NCBI RefSeq assembly: GCF_014203645.1
Contig: NZ_JACHJL010000021.1
Span: 1 to 64,000, forward strand
DNA length: 64,000 nt
Reading direction: 5' to 3'
Source of the DNA: Streptomyces zagrosensis
GTDB taxonomy: Bacteria > Actinomycetota > Actinomycetes > Streptomycetales > Streptomycetaceae
The first letter of the stretch is position 1. The number at the start of each line of letters is the position of its first letter. Positions 37,337-44,228 of the stretch are shown in pieces. The position numbers were made by a program, and so were the translations under genes. The notes below the pieces were generated by a model that saw nothing but the letters and a program-made list of their open reading frames with translations, was not told where the DNA came from and did not search any database.

Positions 37337-38725
37337 ATGAGCAATTGGCCCGAGGGGTGGACCAACGACGGCGGCGACCAGAGCCGGCGCCGCGGCGGAG
37401 GCCGCGGTCCCGACCCCGAGATCGCACGTTCCATGCCGCATGTCCGCCGCGAGCCGACCGGCAACGGCCCCGGGGGCGGTGGCTACCCAGGCGGTGCCCC
37501 GCGCCACGAGCCGCCGCTGCCGCCCGACCTGTCGCCGCGCGGTGCGGTTCCCCCGCAGCAGCAGCCTCCCGGTTACGACGGGGCACACGGCGGTGACGGC
37601 TACGACGACGGGTACAACACCGGCCAGGTCTACGGCGCCGGACGCGGCCCCGTTACCAGTGGCCCGGGGGACCCGGGCGGTCCGGGAAGCGGCGAGGGCG
37701 GCCCCCCGTACGGCGGCCCGTCCGGACCGCCCGCCACGCGTCCGAACTGGCGCAAGCGCATCACGATCGGCGTCATCGGCGTGTTCGCGCTGCTGCTGAT
37801 CGTGTCCATCGGTACGTACTTTTGGGCGGACGCCAAGCTCAAGCGCGATGTCGATCTGGGCAAGGTCGAGGACCGTCCCGGCGGGGGCGACGGCACGAAC
37901 TACCTGATCGTGGGTTCCGACAGCCGTGAGGGCATGTCCGCCAAGGAGAAGAAGGACCTGCACACCGGCTCCGCCGATGGCAAGCGCACGGACTCGATGA
38001 TGATCTTGCACGTGGGCGACAACGGAAACACCATGATCAGCCTGCCGCGCGACTCCTGGGTGACGATCCCCGCATTCACCGGCTCCGAGTCGGGCCACCG
38101 CATCCAGCCCCAGCAGCAAAAGCTCAACGCCGCGTTCTCCATTCAGGGCCCTGAGCTGCTGGTTCGTACGATCGAGTACAACACCGGGCTGAAGATCGAC
38201 CACTACGCGGAGATCGGTTTCGGCGGCTTCGCGAAGATCGTGGACGCGGTCGGCGGTGTCGAGATGAACATCCCGCGCGACATCAAGGACAAGAACTCCG
38301 GCGCCGACCTGAAGAAGGGCAAGCAGACGCTGGACGGCAAGGAGGCGCTGGCCTTCGTCCGCAACCGGTACGAGGCGGGCAGCGACCTGGAACGCACCAA
38401 GAACCAGCAGAAGTTCCTGTCCACACTGGCCTCACAGGCCGCCACGCCCTCCACGATCCTCAACCCCTTCCGGCTCTACCCGACGATGAGCTCGGGCCTG
38501 GACACGCTGATCGTGGACAAGGACATGAGCCTGTGGAAGCTGCGGTCCATGTTCTGGGCCATGAAGGGCGTCACCGGCGGCGACGGCAAGCAGATGAACA
38601 TGCCCGTCGCCAACCCCGGGTACAGCACCCCCAAGGGCTCCGCGGTGCTGTGGGACATGCCGAAGGTCAAGAAGCTGATGGAAGAGCTGAAGAACGACGA
38701 CAAGGTCACCGTCTCGGCGCAGTGA
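37337..38725 (+). CDS. LCP family protein 5, no LytR_C domain
   Basis: 462 aa from ATG 37337. Chosen over the upstream in-frame ATG 37223, which would overlap the divergent thioesterase. A Gly/Pro-rich cytoplasmic N-terminus of about 138 residues, membrane helix 141-163, LCP domain (about 183-400) with NYLIVGSDSREGMSAKEKKD, TDSMMILHVGDNGNTMISLP, RDSWVTIPAFTG, LAFVRNRYEAGSDLERTKNQ. Ends soon after the LCP domain. Its sequence is closest to LCP 4 in this cluster (shared GTNYL.VG.D.RE and K.NAAF/Y words). Confidence 0.93.
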   Translation: MSNWPEGWTNDGGDQSRRRGGGRGPDPEIARSMPHVRREPTGNGPGGGGYPGGAPRHEPPLPPDLSPRGAVPPQQQPPGYDGAHGGDGYDDGYNTGQVYGAGRGPVTSGPGDPGGPGSGEGGPPYGGPSGPPATRPNWRKRITIGVIGVFALLLIVSIGTYFWADAKLKRDVDLGKVEDRPGGGDGTNYLIVGSDSREGMSAKEKKDLHTGSADGKRTDSMMILHVGDNGNTMISLPRDSWVTIPAFTGSESGHRIQPQQQKLNAAFSIQGPELLVRTIEYNTGLKIDHYAEIGFGGFAKIVDAVGGVEMNIPRDIKDKNSGADLKKGKQTLDGKEALAFVRNRYEAGSDLERTKNQQKFLSTLASQAATPSTILNPFRLYPTMSSGLDTLIVDKDMSLWKLRSMFWAMKGVTGGDGKQMNMPVANPGYSTPKGSAVLWDMPKVKKLMEELKNDDKVTVSAQ

Positions 38726-38830
38726 CCCGCGCCGTGCGACGGCTGCCTTCGGACGCCGTGTGACGGCTGACTCCGGTGGGTGAATGCCGGCGTCCGTGCT
38801 GGTACGGGCACGGGCACGCGGGCGTGGGTC

Positions 38831-38860
38831 GTACGGGCACAGGCCGTACGGGCACAGGCC
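38831..38860. repeat. 15-bp tandem duplication
   Basis: GTACGGGCACAGGCC occurs twice head to tail in the gap after LCP 5 (38726-38968). The rest of the gap is GC-rich and holds no gene. Confidence 0.8.
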
Positions 38861-38968
38861 GTGCAGCACGGCCGCGCAGCACCGTGCGAAACGGATGCAG
38901 GTCATACGCGGATACGGGCTCCGGCGGAACATGCCGCCGGAACCCGTACGCGTGCCGGGCCGGCCGTC

Positions 38969-39394
38969 TCAGCCGCTCGCGGGGGCAGCCGCGCCGAGGG
39001 CGGACAACAGGCGGCCCAGGTCGTTCGCCCAGGGGGCCGCGACATTGATCCGGGTGGGCTTGGCGGCGCCGGGGAAGAGCAGCCGGAAGCTGTTCCACTG
39101 GCGGCCGTGCCGTACCTCGCTGGCGATCCCGTGGGCCTGCTCTCGGGGCAGGTTGAACACCACGTCGCCCGGCCGGCCGGTGAACTTGGCCGCCCGGTGG
39201 ACGACCACGGCTCGTTCGGTGACGGTGACGAAGTAGTACTTCACCACGAACAGCATGATGAATCCGAACGCCATGGTGAGCTGCGGCGCGGGCCCCGATA
39301 TGCCGTGCACCGTGGCCACCAGCCGGTCTCCCGGGTTGCTCCGTGCTACGGCCTGGACGACCTGTTCCTGAACCTTCGCTTTACGCATGGCCAT
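38969..39394 (-). CDS. Small membrane protein, PH-like
   Basis: 141 aa. One hydrophobic segment (about 38-58, PQLTMAFGFIMLFVVKYYFV) followed by a beta-rich domain (VTVTERAVVVHRAAKFTGRP, DVVFNLPREQAHGI, RQWNSFRLLFPG). The pattern resembles bacterial PH-like domain membrane proteins, but I cannot name the family with certainty. ATG 39394, or ATG 39388 (second Met). Monocistronic; function unknown. Confidence 0.65.
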   Translation of the reverse strand: MAMRKAKVQEQVVQAVARSNPGDRLVATVHGISGPAPQLTMAFGFIMLFVVKYYFVTVTERAVVVHRAAKFTGRPGDVVFNLPREQAHGIASEVRHGRQWNSFRLLFPGAAKPTRINVAAPWANDLGRLLSALGAAAPASG

Positions 39395-39607
39395 GCGGCA
39401 CCCCTCCCCTGACGATGACCGCGCCGGATGTCACGGCGCAGCGGTGGCAGCGTAGCCAGTTGTGTACGCGGCGGCTCCTCGGGGCACCCGCCGTGAGAGG
39501 GAGGGCCCTCGCCCTGGACGGAGGGGCGAGGCGGGTGCGGATGCGGGGGTTGCGCCGCTCGGTGATCCTGAAGGGGAGAGCAGAGCCATATCGGCAAGGA
39601 GGACGCC

Positions 39608-39793
39608 ATGTCCATGCTCGACAAATTGAAGGGCATGCTCAAGGGCCACGAGGAGACCGCACAAAAGGGCATCGACAAGGCCGGTGACGCCGCGAACCGC
39701 AGGACGGGCGGCAAGCACAGCGGCAAGATCGATTCGACTCGGCAGCGCCTCAATGACCAGATGAACAAGCGTCGGAACGACCCCGGTCACTGA
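39608..39793 (+). CDS. MT0933-like antitoxin-family protein, 61 aa
   Basis: Short, highly charged, helical protein (MLDKLKGMLKGHEETAQKGI, then KAGDAANRRTGGKHSGKIDS) matching the actinobacterial antitoxin MT0933 (Rv0909) type. In M. tuberculosis the relative is annotated as the antitoxin of a pair; here no toxin gene adjoins, so it may be an orphan with a different job. Strong ribosome site AAGGAGGA before ATG 39608. Ended by the hairpin 39813-39852. Confidence 0.8.
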   Translation: MSMLDKLKGMLKGHEETAQKGIDKAGDAANRRTGGKHSGKIDSTRQRLNDQMNKRRNDPGH

Positions 39794-39812
39794 CCGCACG
39801 ATCCGCGGCACA

Positions 39813-39852
39813 CCGAAGCCCTTCCGGGCGGACCCGCCGGGAAGGGCTTCGG
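39813..39852 (+). terminator. Terminator after the MT0933-like gene
   Basis: Perfect 13-bp stem CCGAAGCCCTTCC (39813-39825) / GGAAGGGCTTCGG (39840-39852), 20 bp past the stop. Confidence 0.8.
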
Positions 39853-39930
39853 CGCACGGAGCGCGCACGCGGCCACGACGCCCCCGTCGGCTGCACCGAG
39901 CAGCCAGAGTCCGCGGACAGCGGACAGCGG

Positions 39931-39962
39931 ACGTCTACTGGTGCGAAACGTCTACTGGTGCG
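39931..39962. repeat. 15-bp direct repeat at the end of a broken gene
   Basis: ACGTCTACTGGTGCG at 39931-39945 and 39948-39962, 2 bp apart. It is preceded by a GCGGACA triplication (39913-39930). Lies just past the pseudogene stop. Confidence 0.85.
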
Positions 39963-39979
39963 CCGCGGTCAGCGGAGAT

Positions 39980-40782
39980 TCACTGGCGGAGAACGATGGC
40001 GCCGTTGAGCGTGCCCTGGCCATCGGTGCCGGCCCAGAAGATGGCCAATCGCTGTCTGGGGACGCTTGCGGTGACGGGCAATGTCAGCAGCGTGGGGGCT
40101 CCGATGGCGTGCTCGTTGAGGATGTTCACCGAGGTGATGGGGTCGGCCCCGTTCCCCAACCGGCCGAGGTCAAGCGCGGCGACGTTGAGGTGGCCGGCGC
40201 CGCCCATGCCCGTCCAAGCGATGTACGTGCCGTCCAGGTACCCGGCCAACGACGGTTGGGCAAGGCTTTGTTGGGCGGAACGCACGGTGACCGGCGTGTC
40301 CGCACTGGGGTCGGCGAGGTGGTGAAGACAAACCGCAAAAGGTCGCCCGAAACGGTCCAGACCCATAGGTATCGACTGCCGGGCACATCGCCGAGGCTGA
40401 ATCGGCGCACCGGGCCGCGCGTGCCCCCGACCCAGCTCAGCGTGGCGAGAGGGCTGAAGACCAGGGGGCTGGTTTCGTTGGCCACCACCTGGTTGCCCTT
40501 CTGATTCTCCGCGCCGACCTGCGGAAATGCACTTCCCGAGCCGGCCAGCGTGGGGCTGCTTCGGCCGCTGAGTACCCCGTCACCCACGATTGCGCGCCCG
40601 GCGAAGCGACCGGTGAAGGTGTGTCCACTGAGACGTACGGCGCCATTTACTCGATCTTCGGGGCCGTGCGGTTCACCGACCCCGGTGAGACTCTTCCGCC
40701 CTGCGGGGGCGGCCGTTGTGGCAGCTAGGCGCACGCGGACCCGACAACTGCCCTCTTGACCTCCCCAAAGGGTGAGGGTCAT
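39980..40782 (-). pseudogene. Frameshifted gene for an unrecognised beta-rich protein
   Basis: Two overlapping frames on the minus strand together read as one protein. The upstream frame gives SGHTFTGRFAGRAIVGDGVL, ANETSPLVFSPLATLSWVGG, LGDVPGSRYLWVWTVSGDLL and RFVFTTS. After about 40,320 the continuing similarity in style is in the other frame: DPSADTPVTVRSAQQSLAQP, YLDGTYIAWTGMGGAGHLNV, LTLPVTASVPRQRLAIFWAG. Repeated strand-turn-strand units (YLW-W-, YIAWTG, LAIFWAG) suggest a beta-propeller or lectin-like fold. One frameshift breaks it. A sequencing error is possible. The start is uncertain; 40782 is the best ATG but lacks a ribosome site. Confidence 0.6.
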
Positions 40783-40791
40783 GTAACAGAC

Positions 40792-40808
40792 TGCAACGCA
40801 GTGCAACA
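40792..40808 (+). promoter_or_regulatory. Putative operator A of the HTH/DUF5753 cassette
   Basis: TGCAACGCAGTGCAACA, a direct repeat of TGCAAC with 10-bp period. A second copy with only three changes (all but one transitions) lies at 42432-42448, before the second transcription unit. A possible -35 TTGACC (40756-40761) is upstream, so the site would sit at or just after the transcription start. I infer that it is bound by the HTH protein encoded at 41587. Confidence 0.6.
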
Positions 40809-40829
40809 CACGCAGCAGGAGGGCGCACC

Positions 40830-41060
40830 GTGGGTTACACCTTCATCGGCAAAGATCCCGAGTCCGACGTGAACGGGTGCCCGGCGGTTTGGGTGGACGA
40901 CGACCGACGGCTACTCGTACAGGGGCGGCGAGTTGGGGAAGACGTGCAGGCTCGGACGGTGGCTGACTCGCCGCGAGCCGAGGATGAGACGCTGATCGTT
41001 CTGGAACCGAGGATGATCCCGCTCCTCAAGGAGGCTATCCGTGTCGCAGAGTCTGACTGA
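40830..41060 (+). CDS. Hypothetical protein of HTH/DUF5753 cassette, 76 aa
   Basis: First gene of the cassette. Small acidic protein (GCPAVWVDDDRRLLVQGRRV, DETLIVLEPRMIPLLKEAIR), predicted beta strands then a helix. Similar small proteins accompany DUF6879 genes in streptomycetes; function unknown. GTG 40830 has AGGAGGG upstream. Its end overlaps the DUF6879 start by 20 bp, indicating coupled translation. Confidence 0.75.
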   Translation: MGYTFIGKDPESDVNGCPAVWVDDDRRLLVQGRRVGEDVQARTVADSPRAEDETLIVLEPRMIPLLKEAIRVAESD

Positions 41061-41568
41061 GTTCGCCGATCTGCTCAGGCAGTGTGAGCGCTCAGCAGTG
41101 CACCTTGAGACCCGCGACGCATACGCCGTCCCCGGGGAACATCCTGCTTTCGACGCCTGGCTAGCAGGAGAGCGGAAGGACTGGGACGACCGTTCGTCAT
41201 GGTGGCGTGAGGACTGGCACGGCCTCATCCAGAGCATGACCGCAAAAGGTGTGGTGGTGCACCGCGCGCGGGTGGTGGGTGAGCCCGTCTCGGACTACAT
41301 CAGGTGGGAGCATTACGTCACGCATGGCAACGTCGCTTGCGGCGAGCAAGTCCGGTGGCTGCCGCGTCGGCAGGCGTCCGACCTGCTGTTGCCTGGGAAC
41401 GATTTCTGGCTCTTTGACGGCAAGCTAGTGCAGTTCAACGTCTTTGATGGTGAGGGTCGTTGGATGCACACGGACTTCACAGATGACGCGGACGTGGCGG
41501 CACGGTGTGCTGACATGTTCGAGGCTGTCTGGGAGCGAGCCGTCCCGCACAACAAGTACAACGTCTAA
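41041..41568 (+). CDS. DUF6879 family protein
   Basis: 175 aa, soluble. Characteristic DUF6879 features: FADLLRQCERSAVHLETRDA near the N-terminus, SDYIRWEHYVTHGNVACGEQ, and the C-terminal DFWLFDGKLVQFNVFDGEGR. The family is common in actinomycetes beside XRE/DUF5753 regulators, like the DUF397 partner in WhiJ-type pairs, and may act as the partner that modulates the regulator. GTG start at 41041 with CAAGGAGG upstream, inside the preceding gene. 18 bp to the HTH gene. Confidence 0.85.
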   Translation: MSQSLTEFADLLRQCERSAVHLETRDAYAVPGEHPAFDAWLAGERKDWDDRSSWWREDWHGLIQSMTAKGVVVHRARVVGEPVSDYIRWEHYVTHGNVACGEQVRWLPRRQASDLLLPGNDFWLFDGKLVQFNVFDGEGRWMHTDFTDDADVAARCADMFEAVWERAVPHNKYNV

Positions 41569-41586
41569 CAGAACAGCGGCCAGTCC

Positions 41587-42426
41587 ATGACCTCACCTCT
41601 GTCAACGGCTGAAGAGGCCCATAAGGCAGTTGCCGACCGGCTTACTCGCATGATGGAAGACGCCGATCTATCGGGGGCCCGGCTGGCCGCTCTATGCGGG
41701 TGGGACCGGTCCAAGACTCACCGGATCACGCACCGGAAGACGATCCCGCAGCCCGCCGACATCCGCGCATGGTGCACGGCATGCGGAAGGCCCGAAGAAG
41801 CTGAAGCGCTGATAGAAACCACGCGCACGGCCAAGACCCTGTACGTCCAGTGGACCCAGTACCTGAAGGGTGGCCTCAGCAAGGCCCAACGCAGCGGCAT
41901 CTACCAGGAGACACGTTCCTTCCGTGTGTATAGCTGCGGGGTACTCCCCGGGATGCTCCAGACGGAGGCGTACGCGCGGGGCATTCTCCGTAAGATCCGT
42001 CGCTTCAGGAGTCTTCCTGACGACGTTGAGGACGCCGTACAGGCGCGTCTGGAGCGCTCGGCCGCCACCCTCCGGGGCAACCAAGTGTCCGTCCTCATCG
42101 AGGAGTCGGCCCTGTACATGCCGATGACCGACCCTCCGCAGCATGCAGAGCAACTGGGACACTTCATGTCCGTCATAGGGCGCCCCAACCTGGCTTTCGG
42201 GATCATTCCCCACATGTCACGCCGCCCGGTATGGCCCATCGAGTCCTTCTACGCGTTCGATGACCGGGAGGTTCAGATAGAGACCCTGACCGCCATGGTC
42301 CGAGTGACGAATCGAGCCGAGATCGACGTGTACCTAAGCGCGTTCGCTCACATGACGCGAGCCGCTGTGTACGGCTCGAATGCCAACGCCTTAATGAGGA
42401 AGGCTCTCGACGCTACCGAGGAATGA
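41587..42426 (+). CDS. XRE-type helix-turn-helix regulator with DUF5753 domain; TTA codon
   Basis: 279 aa. N-terminal helix-turn-helix (about 15-60: LTRMMEDADLSGARLAALCG, WDRSKTHRITHRKTIPQPAD) and a DUF5753 domain (about 95-275: SFRVYSCGVLPGMLQTEAYA, VSVLIEESALYMPMTD, NLAFGIIPHMSRRPVWPIES). Members include WhiJ-like regulators of development and Scr1-type proteins. Codon 269 (42391-42393) is TTA, the rare leucine codon read by the bldA tRNA, so translation is probably tied to development. Likely autoregulated through the motifs at 40792 and 42432. Confidence 0.9.
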   Translation: MTSPLSTAEEAHKAVADRLTRMMEDADLSGARLAALCGWDRSKTHRITHRKTIPQPADIRAWCTACGRPEEAEALIETTRTAKTLYVQWTQYLKGGLSKAQRSGIYQETRSFRVYSCGVLPGMLQTEAYARGILRKIRRFRSLPDDVEDAVQARLERSAATLRGNQVSVLIEESALYMPMTDPPQHAEQLGHFMSVIGRPNLAFGIIPHMSRRPVWPIESFYAFDDREVQIETLTAMVRVTNRAEIDVYLSAFAHMTRAAVYGSNANALMRKALDATEE

Positions 42427-42431
42427 AGGCG

Positions 42432-42448
42432 TACAACACCGTGCAACA
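42432..42448 (+). promoter_or_regulatory. Putative operator B of the HTH/DUF5753 cassette
   Basis: TACAACACCGTGCAACA, matching operator A at 14 of 17 positions (consensus TRCAACRCMGTGCAACA). It lies 5 bp after the regulator's stop codon and 68 bp before the next gene, where a second promoter is plausible. Confidence 0.6.
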
Positions 42449-42515
42449 TCGGCCCTGCTTGGCTGCCCCCCTTCCTACCGTTCTTGGAACAGCCAGTTGA
42501 CAGCCGGAGGCAAGC

Positions 42516-42701
42516 ATGGCGATGACCATCGCGGTCTATCGAGTGACGAGGGACGGCATCACGGAGCGGGTTCCGAAGCATGAGGTGACACCCGTTTCAG
42601 AGCCTTCCACCTCGAATCGCCTTCCTGCGTGCTGCTGCCCCGTTCACACGGATAACCCATGTGCTCCCGAGAGTGAGCGCCGCATCCGGGGCGGCGTCTG
42701 A
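42516..42701 (+). CDS. Hypothetical protein, 61 aa, with CCCP motif
   Basis: Short protein (TIAVYRVTRDGITERVPKHE, then RLPACCCPVHTDNPC). Three adjacent cysteines and a fourth nine residues later might bind metal or a cluster. No family recognised. A very good ribosome site (GGAGG, 7 nt before ATG 42516) supports a real gene. Followed by the GRDP-like gene after 54 bp. Confidence 0.65.
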   Translation: MAMTIAVYRVTRDGITERVPKHEVTPVSEPSTSNRLPACCCPVHTDNPCAPESERRIRGGV

Positions 42702-42755
42702 GCGCAACTGGCCAGCCAGCACGCTCCACGCAACCCTTCCCTGGAGGTACGCACG

Positions 42756-43238
42756 ATGAGCACAGCCGTTCAGACCCGTACTCGTGAGCCGCAGATCATC
42801 CTCAACGCACTGGCCCATCGAGTGCCCCATCTGATCACCGACACCGAGCCGACGCTGTGGGATCGAGAAATCGCTCTCCTGCTGCGCGACAACAGCGTCA
42901 TGACCCGTAACACTGCCGAACGTCTGCTGGGCCAGGCCATCGCGTACACAATCACCGCCATGGAGCGGAAGGGTGTGGACATGGGCGTCGGCTACACGGT
43001 GGACGTGGCCGTTCACGCCCTAATCCTGGACACCCCGCTGTACTTCGCGCTGTGCGACGAACACAACAGTGGCCAGTACAAGCACCACGCTCCCCTGATC
43101 CAGCGGCGCTGCGACGGCACCGTGACGCGGACGGCCGACATCCTGCGGGACAACGGATTCGCCGTAGACGATGAGCTGTGGGGCATGGACGCGGCGGAGT
43201 GCTCGCCGTGCGACAACAAGGTGCCCGACAGCCACTAG
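42756..43238 (+). CDS. GRDP-like (glycine-rich-domain-protein-like) small protein
   Basis: 160 aa. The core YTVDVAVHALILDTPLYFAL and YKHHAPLIQRR resembles the bacterial glycine-rich-domain-containing-protein-like family, whose usual form is VDxGWHxFILxTxxYxxFC...HHxP; the Trp before the first His is replaced here by Val. The His-rich core suggests metal binding. The preceding helices (TAERLLGQAIAYTITAMERK) match the same family. Role unknown, although such genes recur beside HTH/DUF5753 and methyltransferase genes. TGGAGG before ATG 42756. Confidence 0.55.
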   Translation: MSTAVQTRTREPQIILNALAHRVPHLITDTEPTLWDREIALLLRDNSVMTRNTAERLLGQAIAYTITAMERKGVDMGVGYTVDVAVHALILDTPLYFALCDEHNSGQYKHHAPLIQRRCDGTVTRTADILRDNGFAVDDELWGMDAAECSPCDNKVPDSH

Positions 43239-43253
43239 CGCCACCCTGTACGG

Positions 43254-43283
43254 GGTGCCCCGCCTTCCCCAGGGCGGGGCACC
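43254..43283 (+). terminator. Hairpin between the GRDP-like and methyltransferase genes
   Basis: Perfect 11-bp stem GGTGCCCCGCC (43254-43264) / GGCGGGGCACC (43273-43283), 8-nt loop, 15 bp after the stop. It would separate the methyltransferase from the upstream unit, or attenuate read-through. Confidence 0.75.
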
Positions 43284-43310
43284 GAACCAATGTGGAACTG
43301 AGGACGACAG

Positions 43311-43973
43311 TTGCCCGCTCAGCACAACATCGACTCCGAACGCGAACTCTGGGACGCCTTCGCCGAGAGCACGAAGGACAAGGCCCTGGAGGCTGAACCG
43401 GTGCTCTGCTGGACGCAGTACGCCGGACACGGCCCAGGGCCTGAACTCCTGGGTTCGCCAAGAACGGCACTGGAGATCGGCTGCGGTACTGGGCGAGCGT
43501 TGGCGTTTCTTCTGCACCAGGGAGTCGAGGTCACGGGCCTGGACCTGTCTCCGGTCGCCGTCAAGCACCTGACCGAACGCTGGGGACCTATGGGGGCGGA
43601 GTTCATGTGTGCGGAAGTGCTTGAGCACCTCGCGGCGAGCACGAAGACGTACGACGCCATCTATTCAATCTTCGGCGCGGTGTGGTTCGCCAACCCGGTG
43701 AAGCTCTTCCCGCTGATCGCCAAGCGGCTCAACCCCGGTGGCAGGTTGGTCTTCTCCCAGCCTCCGGCCATCCCAGGGGCCTACGGCCCCCAGGGCATGT
43801 ACAAAGGCGGCTTCGCGGGCAAGGCCATGTTCACCTACCGGTACAGCTACACACCCCGTAAGTGGGCCGCGCTTCTCGCCAAGAATGGTTTCCAGGACAT
43901 CGACGCAACCGTCCTGGGCGCCCCCACCGAGGGACACATCGGAACCCTGATCGTACGCGGCGTCAAGCGCTGA
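43311..43973 (+). CDS. SAM-dependent class I methyltransferase
   Basis: 220 aa. SAM-binding motif I ALEIGCGTGRALAFLL (about 52-67), acidic end of strand 2 VTGLDLSPVAVKHLTE, post-II region AIYSIFGAVWFANPVKLFPL, motif III LNPGGRLVFSQPP. No membrane or DNA-binding segment; substrate unknown, plausibly a small molecule. TTG start at 43311 with GAGGAC upstream. Only 27 bp after a strong hairpin, so its expression may depend on read-through. Last gene of the cassette. The gap 43974-44228 holds nothing recognisable. Confidence 0.85.
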   Translation: MPAQHNIDSERELWDAFAESTKDKALEAEPVLCWTQYAGHGPGPELLGSPRTALEIGCGTGRALAFLLHQGVEVTGLDLSPVAVKHLTERWGPMGAEFMCAEVLEHLAASTKTYDAIYSIFGAVWFANPVKLFPLIAKRLNPGGRLVFSQPPAIPGAYGPQGMYKGGFAGKAMFTYRYSYTPRKWAALLAKNGFQDIDATVLGAPTEGHIGTLIVRGVKR

Positions 43974-44228
43974 TCTCCTGGACAGGCGAACACTCCCGCT
44001 GGAACGGTTTTGACAGCCCGAAGTCGCCTGACAGAGCCCATACGAACGGCCCCCGACAGAGCCGGAGGCCGCCTGTTTGTGCAGATGTAAGGCGCTTTCG
44101 CGCCCGGTGTCAGCCCAGTATTTCCCCAGCATGACGCCCATGATCAGCCCGAAACGGACTCGAACGGACCGAAGCCCGATGCTCGGTGGCGGTCATCTCG
44201 ATGACCGCGCTGACCTGCGGAAATCCTG

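Noticed and set aside
40830..43973. Integrated mobile element
   Set aside because: No integrase, excisionase, replication gene, tRNA target or attachment repeats were found around the cassette; I treat it as an accessory cassette only.
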